A stretch of DNA of 64,000 nucleotides from Parafrankia irregularis (lineage in GTDB: Bacteria; Actinomycetota; Actinomycetes; Frankiales; Frankiaceae). The notes beneath the pieces were generated by a model. It searched no databases and had not been told where the DNA came from. It saw only the letters and a list, made by a program, of their open reading frames with translations. Position numbers and translations under genes: made by a program. Positions within the stretch are counted from its first letter, which is position 1. Every line of letters starts with the position of its first letter. This document shows positions 1-7,895 of this stretch, piece after piece. The stretch lies in the NCBI RefSeq assembly GCF_001536285.1, contig NZ_FAOZ01000022.1:78358-142357 (forward strand), given 5' to 3'.

Positions 1-155
1 TGCACCTGGGACCACGCGCATGCACTCGCACAAGCCCCGATCGTCACGCCCCAACCAGACATCCGAAATTTTCTTCTGGGACGCGACGCAACCAAGGCGG
101 CTCACCGAGCGTCTGATGTGCAGTGTGGTCCGAGACGAGAGAGGGAGTAGTACGC

Positions 156-404
156 ATGGACTGGCGCCACCGCGCGCTTTGCCGTGACGAGGATCCCGAG
201 CTCTTCTTCCCGATCGGTACGACCGGTCCGGCAGAACGCCAGGTCGAAGAAGCGAAGGCAGTCTGCAGGCGATGCGCAGTCACAAGTGACTGTCTCAACT
301 GGGCTCTTGACACCGGGCAGGACTCCGGAGTCTGGGGCGGTCTCAGCGAGGATGAACGCCGGGCGCTCAAGCGCCAGGAACGCCTGCGAGTTCGCACCGC
401 CTGA
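156..404 (+). CDS. whiB1: WhiB-family iron-sulfur transcription factor, WhiB1/WblE type
   Basis: This 82-residue protein is a full-length WhiB-like regulator that binds a [4Fe-4S] cluster and works with the primary sigma factor. The four cluster cysteines are visible at C9, C37, C40 and C46, followed by the GVWGG turn at about 58-62 and a short basic tail. The spacing and the opening MDWRHRALCRDEDPELFFP match WhiB1 of mycobacteria and WblE of Streptomyces. I chose the ATG at 156 over an in-frame GTG at 123 because it matches the family N-terminus and has a GAGAGAGGGAG ribosome site just upstream. It faces pdtaS, as whiB1 does in mycobacteria. WhiB1 clusters react with nitric oxide in characterised relatives; that is family knowledge, not shown here. 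Confidence 0.95.
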   Translation: MDWRHRALCRDEDPELFFPIGTTGPAERQVEEAKAVCRRCAVTSDCLNWALDTGQDSGVWGGLSEDERRALKRQERLRVRTA

Positions 405-624
405 GCTCGGTAGCGCCCTGGCCTGGGCGATACCGCGCCAGTCGGCGTCAGCACGGAACGCGCCTGCTTCGTGCAGGCCGACCACAACCAAACAATGATC
501 TCTGGCAGCCTCGACGTACACGGATGAGCTGGATCTCGCCCCCGGTGGGAGAGGTCGCCCGCGTCCGCTACCGAGGTGTGGTGACCGCGCGCGCTCAGCG
601 CGGGAGCCGCGAAGAGTAACACCA

Positions 625-685
625 TCGGCCGCTCTGTCCGCTGGTCCGCCGCAGTCGCCTGCACGGACACGGACGGAGCGGCCGA
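625..685. terminator. Stem-loop between convergent whiB1 and pdtaS
   Basis: Inverted arms TCGGCCGCTCTGTCC and GGACGGAGCGGCCGA pair with one mismatch around a loop of about 30 nt. The element lies in the 411-bp gap between the whiB1 stop (404) and the pdtaS stop (816), where both transcripts should end. There is no clean T-run, so it is only a candidate terminator. I see nothing else in this gap. Confidence 0.4.
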
Positions 686-815
686 AAAATCTTTTCGGGC
701 CACTTTCCCACCCGACGACCCCGCCGACGGAGACGACTCGACCAGCGCGCGTCGGCCGTGGACGGAGGTCACGCAGGAGGGTCTACCCCGCCACGCAAGC
801 CCCAAACACACGACT

Positions 816-2285
816 TCAAGAAAGTGGAATCGAAAGCAGCGCCTCGGTCCCCCGCTCCGGACCGGCCTGCAGCCGGATGGTCCCCCGCATCTCGCCGAGC
901 ACCAGCTGCCGCACGATCTGCAGCCCGAGCCGGGGCGAGTGCTCGAGCTGGAAGTCATCCGGCAGACCCGCGCCGTCGTCGGCGATGACGATGTCGAGGC
1001 GGTCACCCTCACGCCGCACCCGGAGCTCGATCGCCCCCGAGGATCCGTCGAACGCATGTTCGACAGCATTCTGCAGAAGCTCCGAAAGCACAAGTGCCAA
1101 CGGCGTGGCGAGTTCGCCGGGCAGCCGTCCGAACGACCCGGTCCGCCGCGTCGTCGCACGTGTCCCGGTCGAGGCGAGATCCACCGTCACCGAGGTGATC
1201 TGGTCCGCGATCTCGTCGAAGGGCACCGACTCGCCAAGGGTCTGGGAGAGCGTCTCGTGCACGACCGCGATCGAGGTGACCCGGCGCACGGACTCCCGCA
1301 GCGCGTCCCTGGCCTCGTCCGCCTTGGTGCGCCGCATCTGCAGGCGCAGCAGCGCGGCCACCGTCTGCAGGTTGTTCTTGACCCGATGATGGATCTCGCG
1401 GATCGTCGCGTCCTTGCTCAGCAGCTGGGCCTCGCGGCGCCGCAGCTCCGAGACGTCCCGGACGAGGACCAGAACCTCCCGGATCGCGCCCGGGTACAGC
1501 GGGATCGCCCGGAGCAGCACCACCGTGCTGCCCACCTCCAGCTCGACCTCGACCGGCCGGCGCCGGCTGATCGCGTGCCACACCGCGGGTGTGGTCGCCG
1601 GCAGGTTCAGTGCCCGGTGCACGGTGCGCAGGTCCTCGCCGGTGACGTTCCCGGTGTAGCCGAGACGCCGGTAGGCCGACAACGCGTTCGGGCTGGCGAA
1701 GATGACCTTGCCGGCACCGTCCAGGCGCATCATCCCGTCGCCGACCCGCGGAGGCTCGGGCAGCTCCGCGGAGCCGCCCAGGAACGGGAACGCCCCTTCG
1801 GCGATCATCAGTGCCAGGTTGTTCGCCGCCTGCAGGTACGCGGACTCCAGCGCGCTCGGCGTGCGCGTCGTCGCGAGGTTGGTGTCACGCGCCAGGACCG
1901 CGATCACCCGGTTGCCGTGCCGGACCGGAATCGCCTCGGTCCGAACCGGGACGCCACCGTCCCACTCCGGCTCGCCCTCCCGGGCGATGCGGTGCTCACG
2001 CCAGGCGTTCTGCACCACCCAGCGGTTGATGACGACGCTGCCCACCTCGTCGTTGTGGTACGCCGTCGGCCCGGTCGTCGGACGCACCTGGGCCACGACC
2101 TGGAACTCCATGCCACCGGCGTGACCCGCGCGTACCGAACCGGACCGAGCGGGCACGAGCAGTAGCAGGTCCGCGAAGGACAGGTCGGCCAGCAGCGCCC
2201 AGTCCGCGACGAGCGCGTGGAGGTGGTCGATGTCGTCGTCGCTGAGATCGGTGCCCGCTCGCAGGGCGTCGGCCAGGGTTCCCAC
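816..2285 (-). CDS. pdtaS: Sensor histidine kinase PdtaS (HisKA_2 family)
   Basis: This 489-residue cytosolic histidine kinase should phosphorylate an ANTAR response regulator (PdtaR) that acts by transcription antitermination. The order is an N-terminal GAF-like sensor domain opening LADALRAG...DHLHALVADW, a PAS domain (about 190-280), a HisKA_2 dimerisation segment with the motif IHHRVKNNLQT (H299/H300 region), and a C-terminal ATPase domain with the N-box ELLQNAVEHAF. No membrane segment is evident. The frame is open up to 2612, but that extension is antisense to bioF and unlike the family. The GTG at 2285 gives the mycobacterial PdtaS start and has a CAGTCT -10-like box 7 nt upstream, suggesting a leaderless transcript. 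It is divergent from bioF. Confidence 0.9.
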   Translation of the reverse strand: MGTLADALRAGTDLSDDDIDHLHALVADWALLADLSFADLLLLVPARSGSVRAGHAGGMEFQVVAQVRPTTGPTAYHNDEVGSVVINRWVVQNAWREHRIAREGEPEWDGGVPVRTEAIPVRHGNRVIAVLARDTNLATTRTPSALESAYLQAANNLALMIAEGAFPFLGGSAELPEPPRVGDGMMRLDGAGKVIFASPNALSAYRRLGYTGNVTGEDLRTVHRALNLPATTPAVWHAISRRRPVEVELEVGSTVVLLRAIPLYPGAIREVLVLVRDVSELRRREAQLLSKDATIREIHHRVKNNLQTVAALLRLQMRRTKADEARDALRESVRRVTSIAVVHETLSQTLGESVPFDEIADQITSVTVDLASTGTRATTRRTGSFGRLPGELATPLALVLSELLQNAVEHAFDGSSGAIELRVRREGDRLDIVIADDGAGLPDDFQLEHSPRLGLQIVRQLVLGEMRGTIRLQAGPERGTEALLSIPLS

Positions 2286-2292
2286 GGGACGC

Positions 2293-2348
2293 AGACTGCC
2301 AGACGCCCGCGGTGGCGTGCCGGGCGGCTGGGTCGGAATGCGTACGCT
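2293..2348. promoter_or_regulatory. Divergent leaderless-type promoters for pdtaS and bioF
   Basis: On the minus strand CAGTCT (2298-2293) ends 7 nt before the pdtaS GTG. On the plus strand TACGCT (2343-2348) ends 7 nt before GTG 2356 of bioF. Both fit the actinobacterial -10 pattern NANNNT placed so that transcription starts at the start codon. No clear -35 is visible, so this is inference from spacing. Confidence 0.4.
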
Positions 2349-2355
2349 CGCCGAC

Positions 2356-3633
2356 GTGATGCCCGAACGCACCAGCACCACGTCACCAGGCAAGCAGCCC
2401 GACGGACCCCCCGACGCCGATCCACTCGGCTGGTTGGCGGCGGCGGCACGGCAGCGATCCGAGGCCGGGCTGCACCGGGTCCTGCGCCCCCGAGCGCCGC
2501 GCCCGCGACCGGGCGACACGCCAGGCGACGCACCGGGGAACGCGGCGCTGCCGGCACAGGGATCCCTGCAGCCCTGGACGGACGGCGACCTCCTGCTCGA
2601 CCTGGCCGGCAACGACTACCTCGGGCTCGCTCGCCATCCCGCCGTGATCGAGGGTGGGATCGCAGCGTTGCGCGCGTTCGGCGCCGGGTCCACCGGCAGC
2701 CGCCTGGTGAGCGGCACCACGACGCTGCACGGCGATCTCGAGGCCGCGCTGGCCGAGCATCTCGGCTTCGCCTCGGCGCTGGTCTTCTCCTCCGGGTACG
2801 CCGCCAACCTCGCGATGATCACCGCGCTGACCGGCCCCGGCGACCTGGTGGTCTCGGACGAGCACAACCATGCCTCGCTGGTGGACGCCTGCCGGCTGTC
2901 CCGCGCCGACGTCGTGGTCACCCCGCACGCGGACGTGGATGCGGTCGACAAGGCGCTCACGACCGGCACCTGGCGGCGCGCGTTCGTCCTCAGCGACTCG
3001 GTCTTCTCCGCCGACGGCGACCTGGCTCCGCTGGCCGCCCTGCACGGAGTTGTCAGACGGCACGGCGCCGTGCTGCTCGTCGACGAGGCGCACGGGCTCG
3101 GCGTGGTGGGCGACGGCGGCCGGGGCGCCCTGGCCGCCGCCGGGCTCGCCGGCCAGCCCGACGTGATCGCCACCGTCACCCTTTCCAAGTCGTTGGGCAG
3201 CCAGGGTGGCGCCGTCCTCGGCCCGGCCGCGCTGCGCGACCACCTCATCGACACCGCCCGGACCTTCATCTTCGACACCGGCCTGGCACCGGCCTGCGCG
3301 GGCTCGGCACTCGCCGCGCTGCGCCTGCTCACCGAGCGGCCGCAGCTTCCGGAGCAGGTCCGGCGGCGCGCACACGAGATCGCGGCGGCGACGGGGGCTC
3401 CGGAACCGGCCGGAGCTGTGGTCTCCGTGGTGCTCGGCGACCCCGAACGGGCGGTCGGCGTCGCCGCGGCCTGCCGCGAGGCCGGCGTCGCCGTCGGATG
3501 CTTCCGCCCGCCGACGGTCCCCGCCGGCACGAGCCGGCTGCGGGTCGCCGCCCGGGCCGATCTCACCGACGCCGATGTGGCCCGGGCGGTCGGGGTGATC
3601 ACCGGATCGATCGCACGCTTCCCCGAACGATGA
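2356..3633 (+). CDS. bioF: 8-amino-7-oxononanoate synthase
   Basis: BioF is a PLP enzyme that condenses pimeloyl-thioester with L-alanine, the first step of biotin ring assembly. The protein (425 residues from this start) shows the fold-type I landmarks: GNDYLGLARHP early, GAGSTGSRLVSG, the PLP-binding DEAHGLGVVG, and the Schiff-base lysine K278 in TLSKSLGSQGG. The first 60 residues are a proline- and arginine-rich extension before the conserved core. Alternative in-frame starts are ATG 2338 and ATG 2359. GTG 2356 is chosen because a TACGCT box lies 7 nt upstream; this choice is uncertain. The stop overlaps the bioD start (ATGA), so translation is probably coupled. Confidence 0.9.
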   Translation: MMPERTSTTSPGKQPDGPPDADPLGWLAAAARQRSEAGLHRVLRPRAPRPRPGDTPGDAPGNAALPAQGSLQPWTDGDLLLDLAGNDYLGLARHPAVIEGGIAALRAFGAGSTGSRLVSGTTTLHGDLEAALAEHLGFASALVFSSGYAANLAMITALTGPGDLVVSDEHNHASLVDACRLSRADVVVTPHADVDAVDKALTTGTWRRAFVLSDSVFSADGDLAPLAALHGVVRRHGAVLLVDEAHGLGVVGDGGRGALAAAGLAGQPDVIATVTLSKSLGSQGGAVLGPAALRDHLIDTARTFIFDTGLAPACAGSALAALRLLTERPQLPEQVRRRAHEIAAATGAPEPAGAVVSVVLGDPERAVGVAAACREAGVAVGCFRPPTVPAGTSRLRVAARADLTDADVARAVGVITGSIARFPER

Positions 3634-4346
3634 GCGTGATAATCGTCACAGGAACCGGGACCGAGGTGGGCAAGACCGTGGTGACGGCCGCGCTGGCGGC
3701 ACTCGCCGCGGACCGCGGAACCACAGTGGCCGTCGTCAAACCGGCGCAGACCGGCGTCCGCGCCGACGAGCTCGGCGATGTGGATCTGGTCCGGGACCTG
3801 TCCGGGGTCGGGGACGTCCACGAGCTCGTGCGCTACGGCGACCCGCTGGCGCCGGTCAGCGCCGCGCGCCGGGCCGGCCGGCCCACCCTCGACCTCGCCA
3901 CGGTGGCCGACACCGTCCACACGCTGCGGGCCGACCGCCGCCTCGTCCTCGTCGAGGGCGCCGGCGGCCTGCTGGTCCGCTACGACGAGGCCGGCGCCAC
4001 CGTCGCCGACCTCGCCCGCATGCTGAAGGCGCCCGTGCTCGTGGTGACCACCGCCGGGCTGGGCAGCCTCAACGCGACCGCGCTCACCCTGGAGGCCATG
4101 GCGCACCGCGGCCTCGACCTGGCCGGTGTCGTGATCGGCTCCTGGCCGGCGACGCCCGACCTGGCCGCCCGCAGCAACATCACCGACCTGGAGCTGCTGG
4201 CGGCGCGCCCGCTCGCCGGAGCCGTCCCGGCCGGCGCGGGCCTGCTCGACCCGCAGCGGTTCCTGGACGTGGCGCGGGCCTCGCTCGAACCAGCACTCGG
4301 CGGCGCTTTCGACGCCGCCGCGTTCCGGGCCCGGCACGCCGCATGA
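3630..4346 (+). CDS. bioD: Dethiobiotin synthetase
   Basis: BioD closes the ureido ring of dethiobiotin using ATP and CO2. The 238-residue protein begins MSVIIVTGTGTEVGKTVV, with the P-loop at residues 8-16. It also has the KPAQTG substrate motif and VEGAGGLLVRYDE in the middle, all typical of BioD. Its ATG overlaps the bioF stop by four bases, giving a bioF-bioD transcript. BioA is not in the window, so 7,8-diaminononanoate must come from a gene elsewhere. The stop codon sits at the edge of a short tandem repeat that separates it from bioB. Confidence 0.93.
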   Translation: MSVIIVTGTGTEVGKTVVTAALAALAADRGTTVAVVKPAQTGVRADELGDVDLVRDLSGVGDVHELVRYGDPLAPVSAARRAGRPTLDLATVADTVHTLRADRRLVLVEGAGGLLVRYDEAGATVADLARMLKAPVLVVTTAGLGSLNATALTLEAMAHRGLDLAGVVIGSWPATPDLAARSNITDLELLAARPLAGAVPAGAGLLDPQRFLDVARASLEPALGGAFDAAAFRARHAA

Positions 4347-4415
4347 CGGCACCGCATGACAGCCGCACGCCGGCACCGCATGACAGCCGCACGCCGGCAC
4401 CGCATGACGGCACCG
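4342..4415 (+). repeat. 24-bp tandem repeat in the bioD-bioB spacer
   Basis: Two exact 24-bp copies (4355-4378 and 4379-4402) start CATGACAGCCGCACGCCGGC. They are flanked on each side by a 13-bp partial copy, CATGACGGCACCG (4342-4354 and 4403-4415). The array begins at the bioD stop codon. No function is apparent; it may be slippage-derived. Confidence 0.85.
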
Positions 4416-4540
4416 CAGACACACGTCACAACACCGGCACGATCAGCACGGATGACTGAACAATGGTGGCGGCACGGACACCACGGCCCATGCCGAAGCC
4501 TCCGCCTCCACACCCACCGGCAGCCACACCCGACCTTGCG

Positions 4541-5599
4541 ATGGGGATCCCTGTGACCGCACCTGTGACCACGCCAGTGGAAACGTCCCCGGCCGTCGAT
4601 GCTCCCGACGACGGCCTGCTCGCCCGCGCACGCGAACAGGTCCTCGAGGCGGGCCGAGGGCTCGACGAGCAGGACGTGCTGGCGGTCCTCCGGCTGCCCG
4701 ACGAATCCCTCAACGACCTGCTCGCGCTGGCCCACGAGGTCCGGCTGCGCTGGTGCGGCCCCGAGGTCGAGGTCGAGGGCATCATCAGCCTCAAGACCGG
4801 CGGCTGCCCCGAGGACTGCCACTTCTGCTCGCAGTCCGGGCGCTTCGACTCGCCGGTTCGGTCGGCCTGGCTGGACATCCCCTCGCTCGTCGACGCCGCC
4901 AAGGCCACAGCCGCGACCGGTGCCACCGAGTTCTGCATCGTCGCCGCCGTCCGCGGTCCCGACGAGCGGCTGATGGCGCAGATCCGCGAAGGTGTGGCAG
5001 CGATCCGCGAAGCGGTCGACATCCAGGTGGCCTGCTCGCTCGGCATGCTCACCCAGGAGCAGGTGGACGAGCTCGCCGAACTCGGCGTGCACCGCTACAA
5101 CCACAACCTGGAAACGGCGCGCTCGTACTTCCCCCAGGTCGTGACGACCCACAGCTGGGAGGAGCGGTGGGAGACGTGTGAGCTCGTCCGCGCCGCCGGC
5201 ATGGAGCTGTGCTGCGGGGCGATCATCGGGGTGGGCGAGTCACTGGAGCAGCGCGCCGAGCTCGCCGCCCAGCTGGCGATGCTGGAGCCCGACGAGGTGC
5301 CGCTGAACTTCCTGAACCCGCGGCCGGGCACTCCCTTCGGAGACCTGCCGCCGGTCGACGCCCGCGACGCGCTGCGCACCATCGCCGCCTTCCGGCTCGC
5401 GCTGCCGCGCACGATCCTGCGCTACGCGGGGGGACGTGAGATCACCCTGGGCGATCTCGACGTGCGGGGCATGCTCGGCGGCATCAACGCGGTGATCGTC
5501 GGGAACTACCTGACCACACTGGGCAAGGACCCCGGCAGCGACCTGGAGATGCTCGCCGACCTGCGCATGCCGATCAAGTCGTTGCAGGCCACCCTGTAG
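4541..5599 (+). CDS. bioB: Biotin synthase, radical SAM
   Basis: BioB inserts sulfur into dethiobiotin. The radical-SAM cluster motif CPEDCHFC supplies C89, C93 and C96, preceded by [10 protein letters not shown]. Later family landmarks are YNHNLET, GIIVGVGES-like [13 protein letters not shown] and [13 protein letters not shown], giving about 352 residues in all. The start is not certain: ATG 4541, GTG 4553 (with GGGGAT just upstream) and an upstream ATG at 4463 share the frame, and the first 40 residues are a low-complexity T/P/V region. It follows bioFD with a 194-bp gap containing a tandem repeat, so it may have its own promoter. I found no BirA-like operator or riboswitch. Confidence 0.92.
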   Translation: MGIPVTAPVTTPVETSPAVDAPDDGLLARAREQVLEAGRGLDEQDVLAVLRLPDESLNDLLALAHEVRLRWCGPEVEVEGIISLKTGGCPEDCHFCSQSGRFDSPVRSAWLDIPSLVDAAKATAATGATEFCIVAAVRGPDERLMAQIREGVAAIREAVDIQVACSLGMLTQEQVDELAELGVHRYNHNLETARSYFPQVVTTHSWEERWETCELVRAAGMELCCGAIIGVGESLEQRAELAAQLAMLEPDEVPLNFLNPRPGTPFGDLPPVDARDALRTIAAFRLALPRTILRYAGGREITLGDLDVRGMLGGINAVIVGNYLTTLGKDPGSDLEMLADLRMPIKSLQATL

Positions 5600-5615
5600 C
5601 GCGCCGAGCACACGG

Positions 5616-5663
5616 GCCCGGGCCGGGCCGCCCGGCGCGCGGCGTGACGCCGCCGGCCCGGGC
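5616..5663. terminator. GC-rich hairpin between convergent bioB and the bsaP-like gene
   Basis: Arms GCCCGGGCCGG (5616-5626) and CCGGCCCGGGC (5653-5663) pair perfectly, with an inner GCGGCG-TGA-CGCCGC stem. It sits 17 nt after the bioB stop and just beyond the stop of the opposing gene. No T-tract, so a bidirectional terminator is only probable. Confidence 0.5.
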
Positions 5664-5673
5664 AGCCCGCCCG

Positions 5674-5862
5674 TCAGTTCGACACGGACGTCCCGTGCTC
5701 AGCGCACCGGGCGCTCCACCCCAGCGGGGTCACCTGGACGACCAGGCGGCGCCGGCAGGACTGGCAGTACCGCGGCGGTTCGAGCGCCCGGGCCCGCGCG
5801 CAGGCCTCGTGGCTCCCGATGCTCGCAAGCTGGCCACAGCGGTCACAGAACGAGGCGTCCAT
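5674..5862 (-). CDS. bsaP: Small Cys-rich protein resembling biotin synthase auxiliary protein BsaP
   Basis: This 62-residue protein has cysteines at C6, C9, C21, C33, C36 and C53. Its C-terminal half carries YC-x2-C-x-RR followed by VVQV-x-P-x-GW, ARC and HG. As I recall it, this matches the small protein encoded beside bioB in mycobacteria, an iron-sulfur protein needed for actinobacterial biotin synthase. I infer the same role from motif and location. Unlike the mycobacterial arrangement it is on the strand opposite bioB, downstream of the TB7.3-like gene with an 84-bp gap. No strong ribosome site precedes ATG 5862. It could be another zinc-ribbon protein if the likeness is only local. Confidence 0.72.
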   Translation of the reverse strand: MDASFCDRCGQLASIGSHEACARARALEPPRYCQSCRRRLVVQVTPLGWSARCAEHGTSVSN

Positions 5863-5946
5863 AGGGCACCAGCGTAGGGCAGAGCCACCCGCCCGCGCCC
5901 TCCCCGGACGCCGCGCCGCACCTGGAAGCGAGTCAGAACTCGCGGG

Positions 5947-6165
5947 TCAGGACTCCACGACGGCGATCAGGTCCCCGTCCTGCACGACATCGCCCTCGTT
6001 GACGGCGATGCTCGCGACCGTGCCACCCTCCTCGCTGATCACCGGGATCTCCATCTTCATGGAGTCGAGAATGACCAGCGCGTCACCGGCCGCGACGGAG
6101 TCACCGACACCGACGACGACCTTCCAGACGTTGGCAACCATCTCGGCACGGACTTCCTCAGCCAT
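5947..6165 (-). CDS. Biotin/lipoyl carrier protein, TB7.3-like
   Basis: This 72-residue protein is a stand-alone biotinyl domain. The biotin-accepting lysine lies in DSMKMEIPV (K37, with M36 and M38), flanked by a symmetric beta-hammerhead pattern ending NEGDVVQDGDLIAVVES. Sequence and length closely match mycobacterial TB7.3, a biotinylated protein of acyl-CoA carboxylase type. The ATG at 6165 has a GGGAAGGGAAG ribosome site; the much longer open frame upstream is not coding-like. In mycobacteria the homologue sits beside rshA-sigH, and here it has moved next to the biotin genes. It probably shares a transcript with the bsaP-like gene. Confidence 0.9.
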   Translation of the reverse strand: MAEEVRAEMVANVWKVVVGVGDSVAAGDALVILDSMKMEIPVISEEGGTVASIAVNEGDVVQDGDLIAVVES

Positions 6166-6413
6166 CAGGCTTCCCTTCCCTCGCCTCGACCACGCTGCGG
6201 CGCTGCTGGTATCAGCGTAGTGGTGACCCGGTGCGCTTCCGTCAGCGCGCCACGAGTGGGCCATGGCGCGCCCCGGGGGCACCCGTGGGGCCGCTCGGGC
6301 GTCCCGACGCGAGCGCCGCTCAGCGGCGTGTGGGACGCGTCGTGTCCCTGCGGACAGGTCACACCGGCGGCCGGTGGTGTGCGCCCGGGCCACCACCGGC
6401 CACACTTACGGAT

Positions 6414-7472
6414 GTGCTCGTACTCCTCCTACTGACCCTTCTGTGCGGGTTGGCCGTGGGTCTCGCGAGGGGCGGAACCCCGGACGCCCTCAGCCGCGTG
6501 TACGTCGCCCGGCCCCCGCTGTTCGTCGCAGCGGTGGCCGTCCTGGCGGTTGGCCGGCTCATCGGCCCACTGCACGGCCCCGCATGGATCCTCGCGTCGG
6601 CCAGCCTGGTGGTCTTCACCCTGACGAACCGGCGGCTACCCGGGCTGGGGCTGCTCTGTGCCGGCGTCATCCTCAACGCTGCCGTGATCAACGCCAACGG
6701 CGGGGACATGCCGGTCTCGGCCTGGGCGGCGGACCGGGCGGGGGTGCCCATCGAGGAGATCACGGCCTCGCATTTCCACACCGTGGCGGACTCGCAGACC
6801 TCGCTGCGCCTCCTCAGCGACATCCTGCCGCTGCCCATGCCCGGGTCCGCGGCGGTGGTGAGCTTCGGGGACGTCCTGATGGCCGCAGGGCTGGGCCTGT
6901 TCGGCGGCGTCGGCCCGGTGCGGGCACGGCGGACCCTTCAGGCGCGGATGGTCGCCGGCCTCGACCGGCCACGCAGAACGGCGAACGCGGACTCCGCGGA
7001 GCGCCGTACGCGGGCCGGCGGGGCCGCCACGGCAGCGGAGCCCGGCCGGGGCACCGTGGACGACGAACCCGCGCAGGACGGCGGCCGCGTCGCGACGGCG
7101 GTCGCCGTCCACACCGAGCCGGTCGGCGAACTCGCCGAGGATGACGGATTCCCCGAGGGCGACGACTTCACCGAGAGCGATGACTTCGCCGAGAGTGACG
7201 ACTTCGCCGAGAGTGACGACTTCGCCGAGAGTGACGACTTCGCCGAGAGTGACGACTTCGCCGAGGACGGCTGGGCCGACGACGTGACCGTGGCTCCCGC
7301 TCCCGCGCCGGCGGCCCAGGCCGCCGGCGCGGGAGCGGCCGGAGCCGCGGGGGACGGCGCGGCCGTCGATGCCGTCGAGGCCGCAGGAGCCGAGGCCCAG
7401 GCCGCCGGGACCGACACGGCCGCGGACCGCGTCACCGGGAGCGGCCCCCGTCACCCGGTCGACACCCCCTGA
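6414..7472 (+). CDS. DUF5317 membrane protein with acidic repeat tail
   Basis: The N-terminal about 180 residues hold five or six hydrophobic segments, starting VLVLLLLTLLCGLAVG. A conserved periplasmic-looking segment around NGGDMPVSAWA is typical of DUF5317 proteins, whose function is unknown. The following about 170 residues are a disordered acidic tail containing five tandem ESDDFA hexapeptides. GTG 6414 is chosen because the first membrane helix starts there and CACACT lies 7 nt upstream. Upstream in-frame sequence to 6231 is arginine-rich and unlike a membrane protein leader. It is divergent from the TB7.3-like gene. Confidence 0.72.
   Translation: MLVLLLLTLLCGLAVGLARGGTPDALSRVYVARPPLFVAAVAVLAVGRLIGPLHGPAWILASASLVVFTLTNRRLPGLGLLCAGVILNAAVINANGGDMPVSAWAADRAGVPIEEITASHFHTVADSQTSLRLLSDILPLPMPGSAAVVSFGDVLMAAGLGLFGGVGPVRARRTLQARMVAGLDRPRRTANADSAERRTRAGGAATAAEPGRGTVDDEPAQDGGRVATAVAVHTEPVGELAEDDGFPEGDDFTESDDFAESDDFAESDDFAESDDFAESDDFAEDGWADDVTVAPAPAPAAQAAGAGAAGAAGDGAAVDAVEAAGAEAQAAGTDTAADRVTGSGPRHPVDTP
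7173..7262 (+). repeat. Five 18-bp tandem copies encoding ESDDFA
   Basis: Five consecutive copies of GAGAGTGACGACTTCGCC (the first differs at two silent positions) lie in frame in the acidic tail of the DUF5317 gene. The last four are identical, indicating recent expansion or homogenisation. The copy number may vary between strains. Confidence 0.95.
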
Positions 7473-7548
7473 TCGTCGACCGAACCGTCACGACGACGTG
7501 CGCCGACGGGCTGGCAGTATGTGGCCGAAGGAATGAGAGGAGGGCGTC

Positions 7549-7623
7549 ATGGCGAAGAAGAAGCGCAAGCGGCGCGCCAGGGCCAAGCACAAGGCCAACC
7601 ACGGCAAGCGCCCGAACACCTGA
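7549..7623 (+). CDS. 50S ribosomal protein bL37 (24 residues)
   Basis: ATG 7549 opens a 24-codon gene encoding a strongly basic peptide that starts MAKKKRKRRARAKHK and ends ANHGKRPNT. It fits the small ribosomal protein bL37 seen in mycobacterial 50S structures in length, the MAK start and the ANHGKRPN end. A very strong ribosome site (GAGAGGAGGG) lies 6-7 nt upstream. The gene is too short for most gene callers. It is preceded by a 76-bp gap from the DUF5317 gene. I infer it is a structural component of the large subunit. Confidence 0.88.
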   Translation: MAKKKRKRRARAKHKANHGKRPNT

Positions 7624-7824
7624 CAGGTGGTCCGGGTGGGCCGGCGGCGGGCGCTGACGCGTCTCCCACCGGGCCACCCGGGCCCTGGGGGCCCTGGGGC
7701 CCTTGGGGCCTGCTCCCGGGCGGCTGGATCCCTGATCCCACCCACACCGCCACGCCGCACCGGCGGTTGGCCGCCAGAGGGACGAAAGGGGCACAGAGTC
7801 GCCTGGTGACCCGCAAGAAGTAAG

Positions 7825-7852
7825 GATTTTGGTCGTTGCAACGACCAAAATC
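7825..7852. repeat. Palindromic dispersed repeat, copy 1
   Basis: A perfect 28-bp palindrome (GATTTTGGTCGTTG and its complement) lies between convergent bL37 and galE1. About 45 bp to its left (from about 7780) is also shared with copy 2 at 35981, including CGCCTGG and CCGCAAGAAG. Copy 3 is at 58979. At this site it could also end both transcripts. Confidence 0.85.
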
Positions 7853-7895
7853 GCTCACTCCTGCGACTCGCCAACCGGGCTACCGGGCTACCGGG

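Noticed and set aside
2286..2612. 109-residue N-terminal extension of pdtaS
   Set aside because: It is antisense to bioF, arginine- and proline-rich, and absent from PdtaS homologues; GTG 2285 fits the family start.
4416..4540. Riboswitch or BirA operator before bioB
   Set aside because: I saw no conserved riboswitch folding or palindromic operator; the spacer is dominated by the 24-bp tandem repeat and A/C-rich sequence.
7825..7852. Simple Rho-independent terminator only
   Set aside because: There is no T-run, and the palindrome and its left flank recur at 35981 (palindrome also at 58979), so it is listed as a dispersed repeat that may also terminate.
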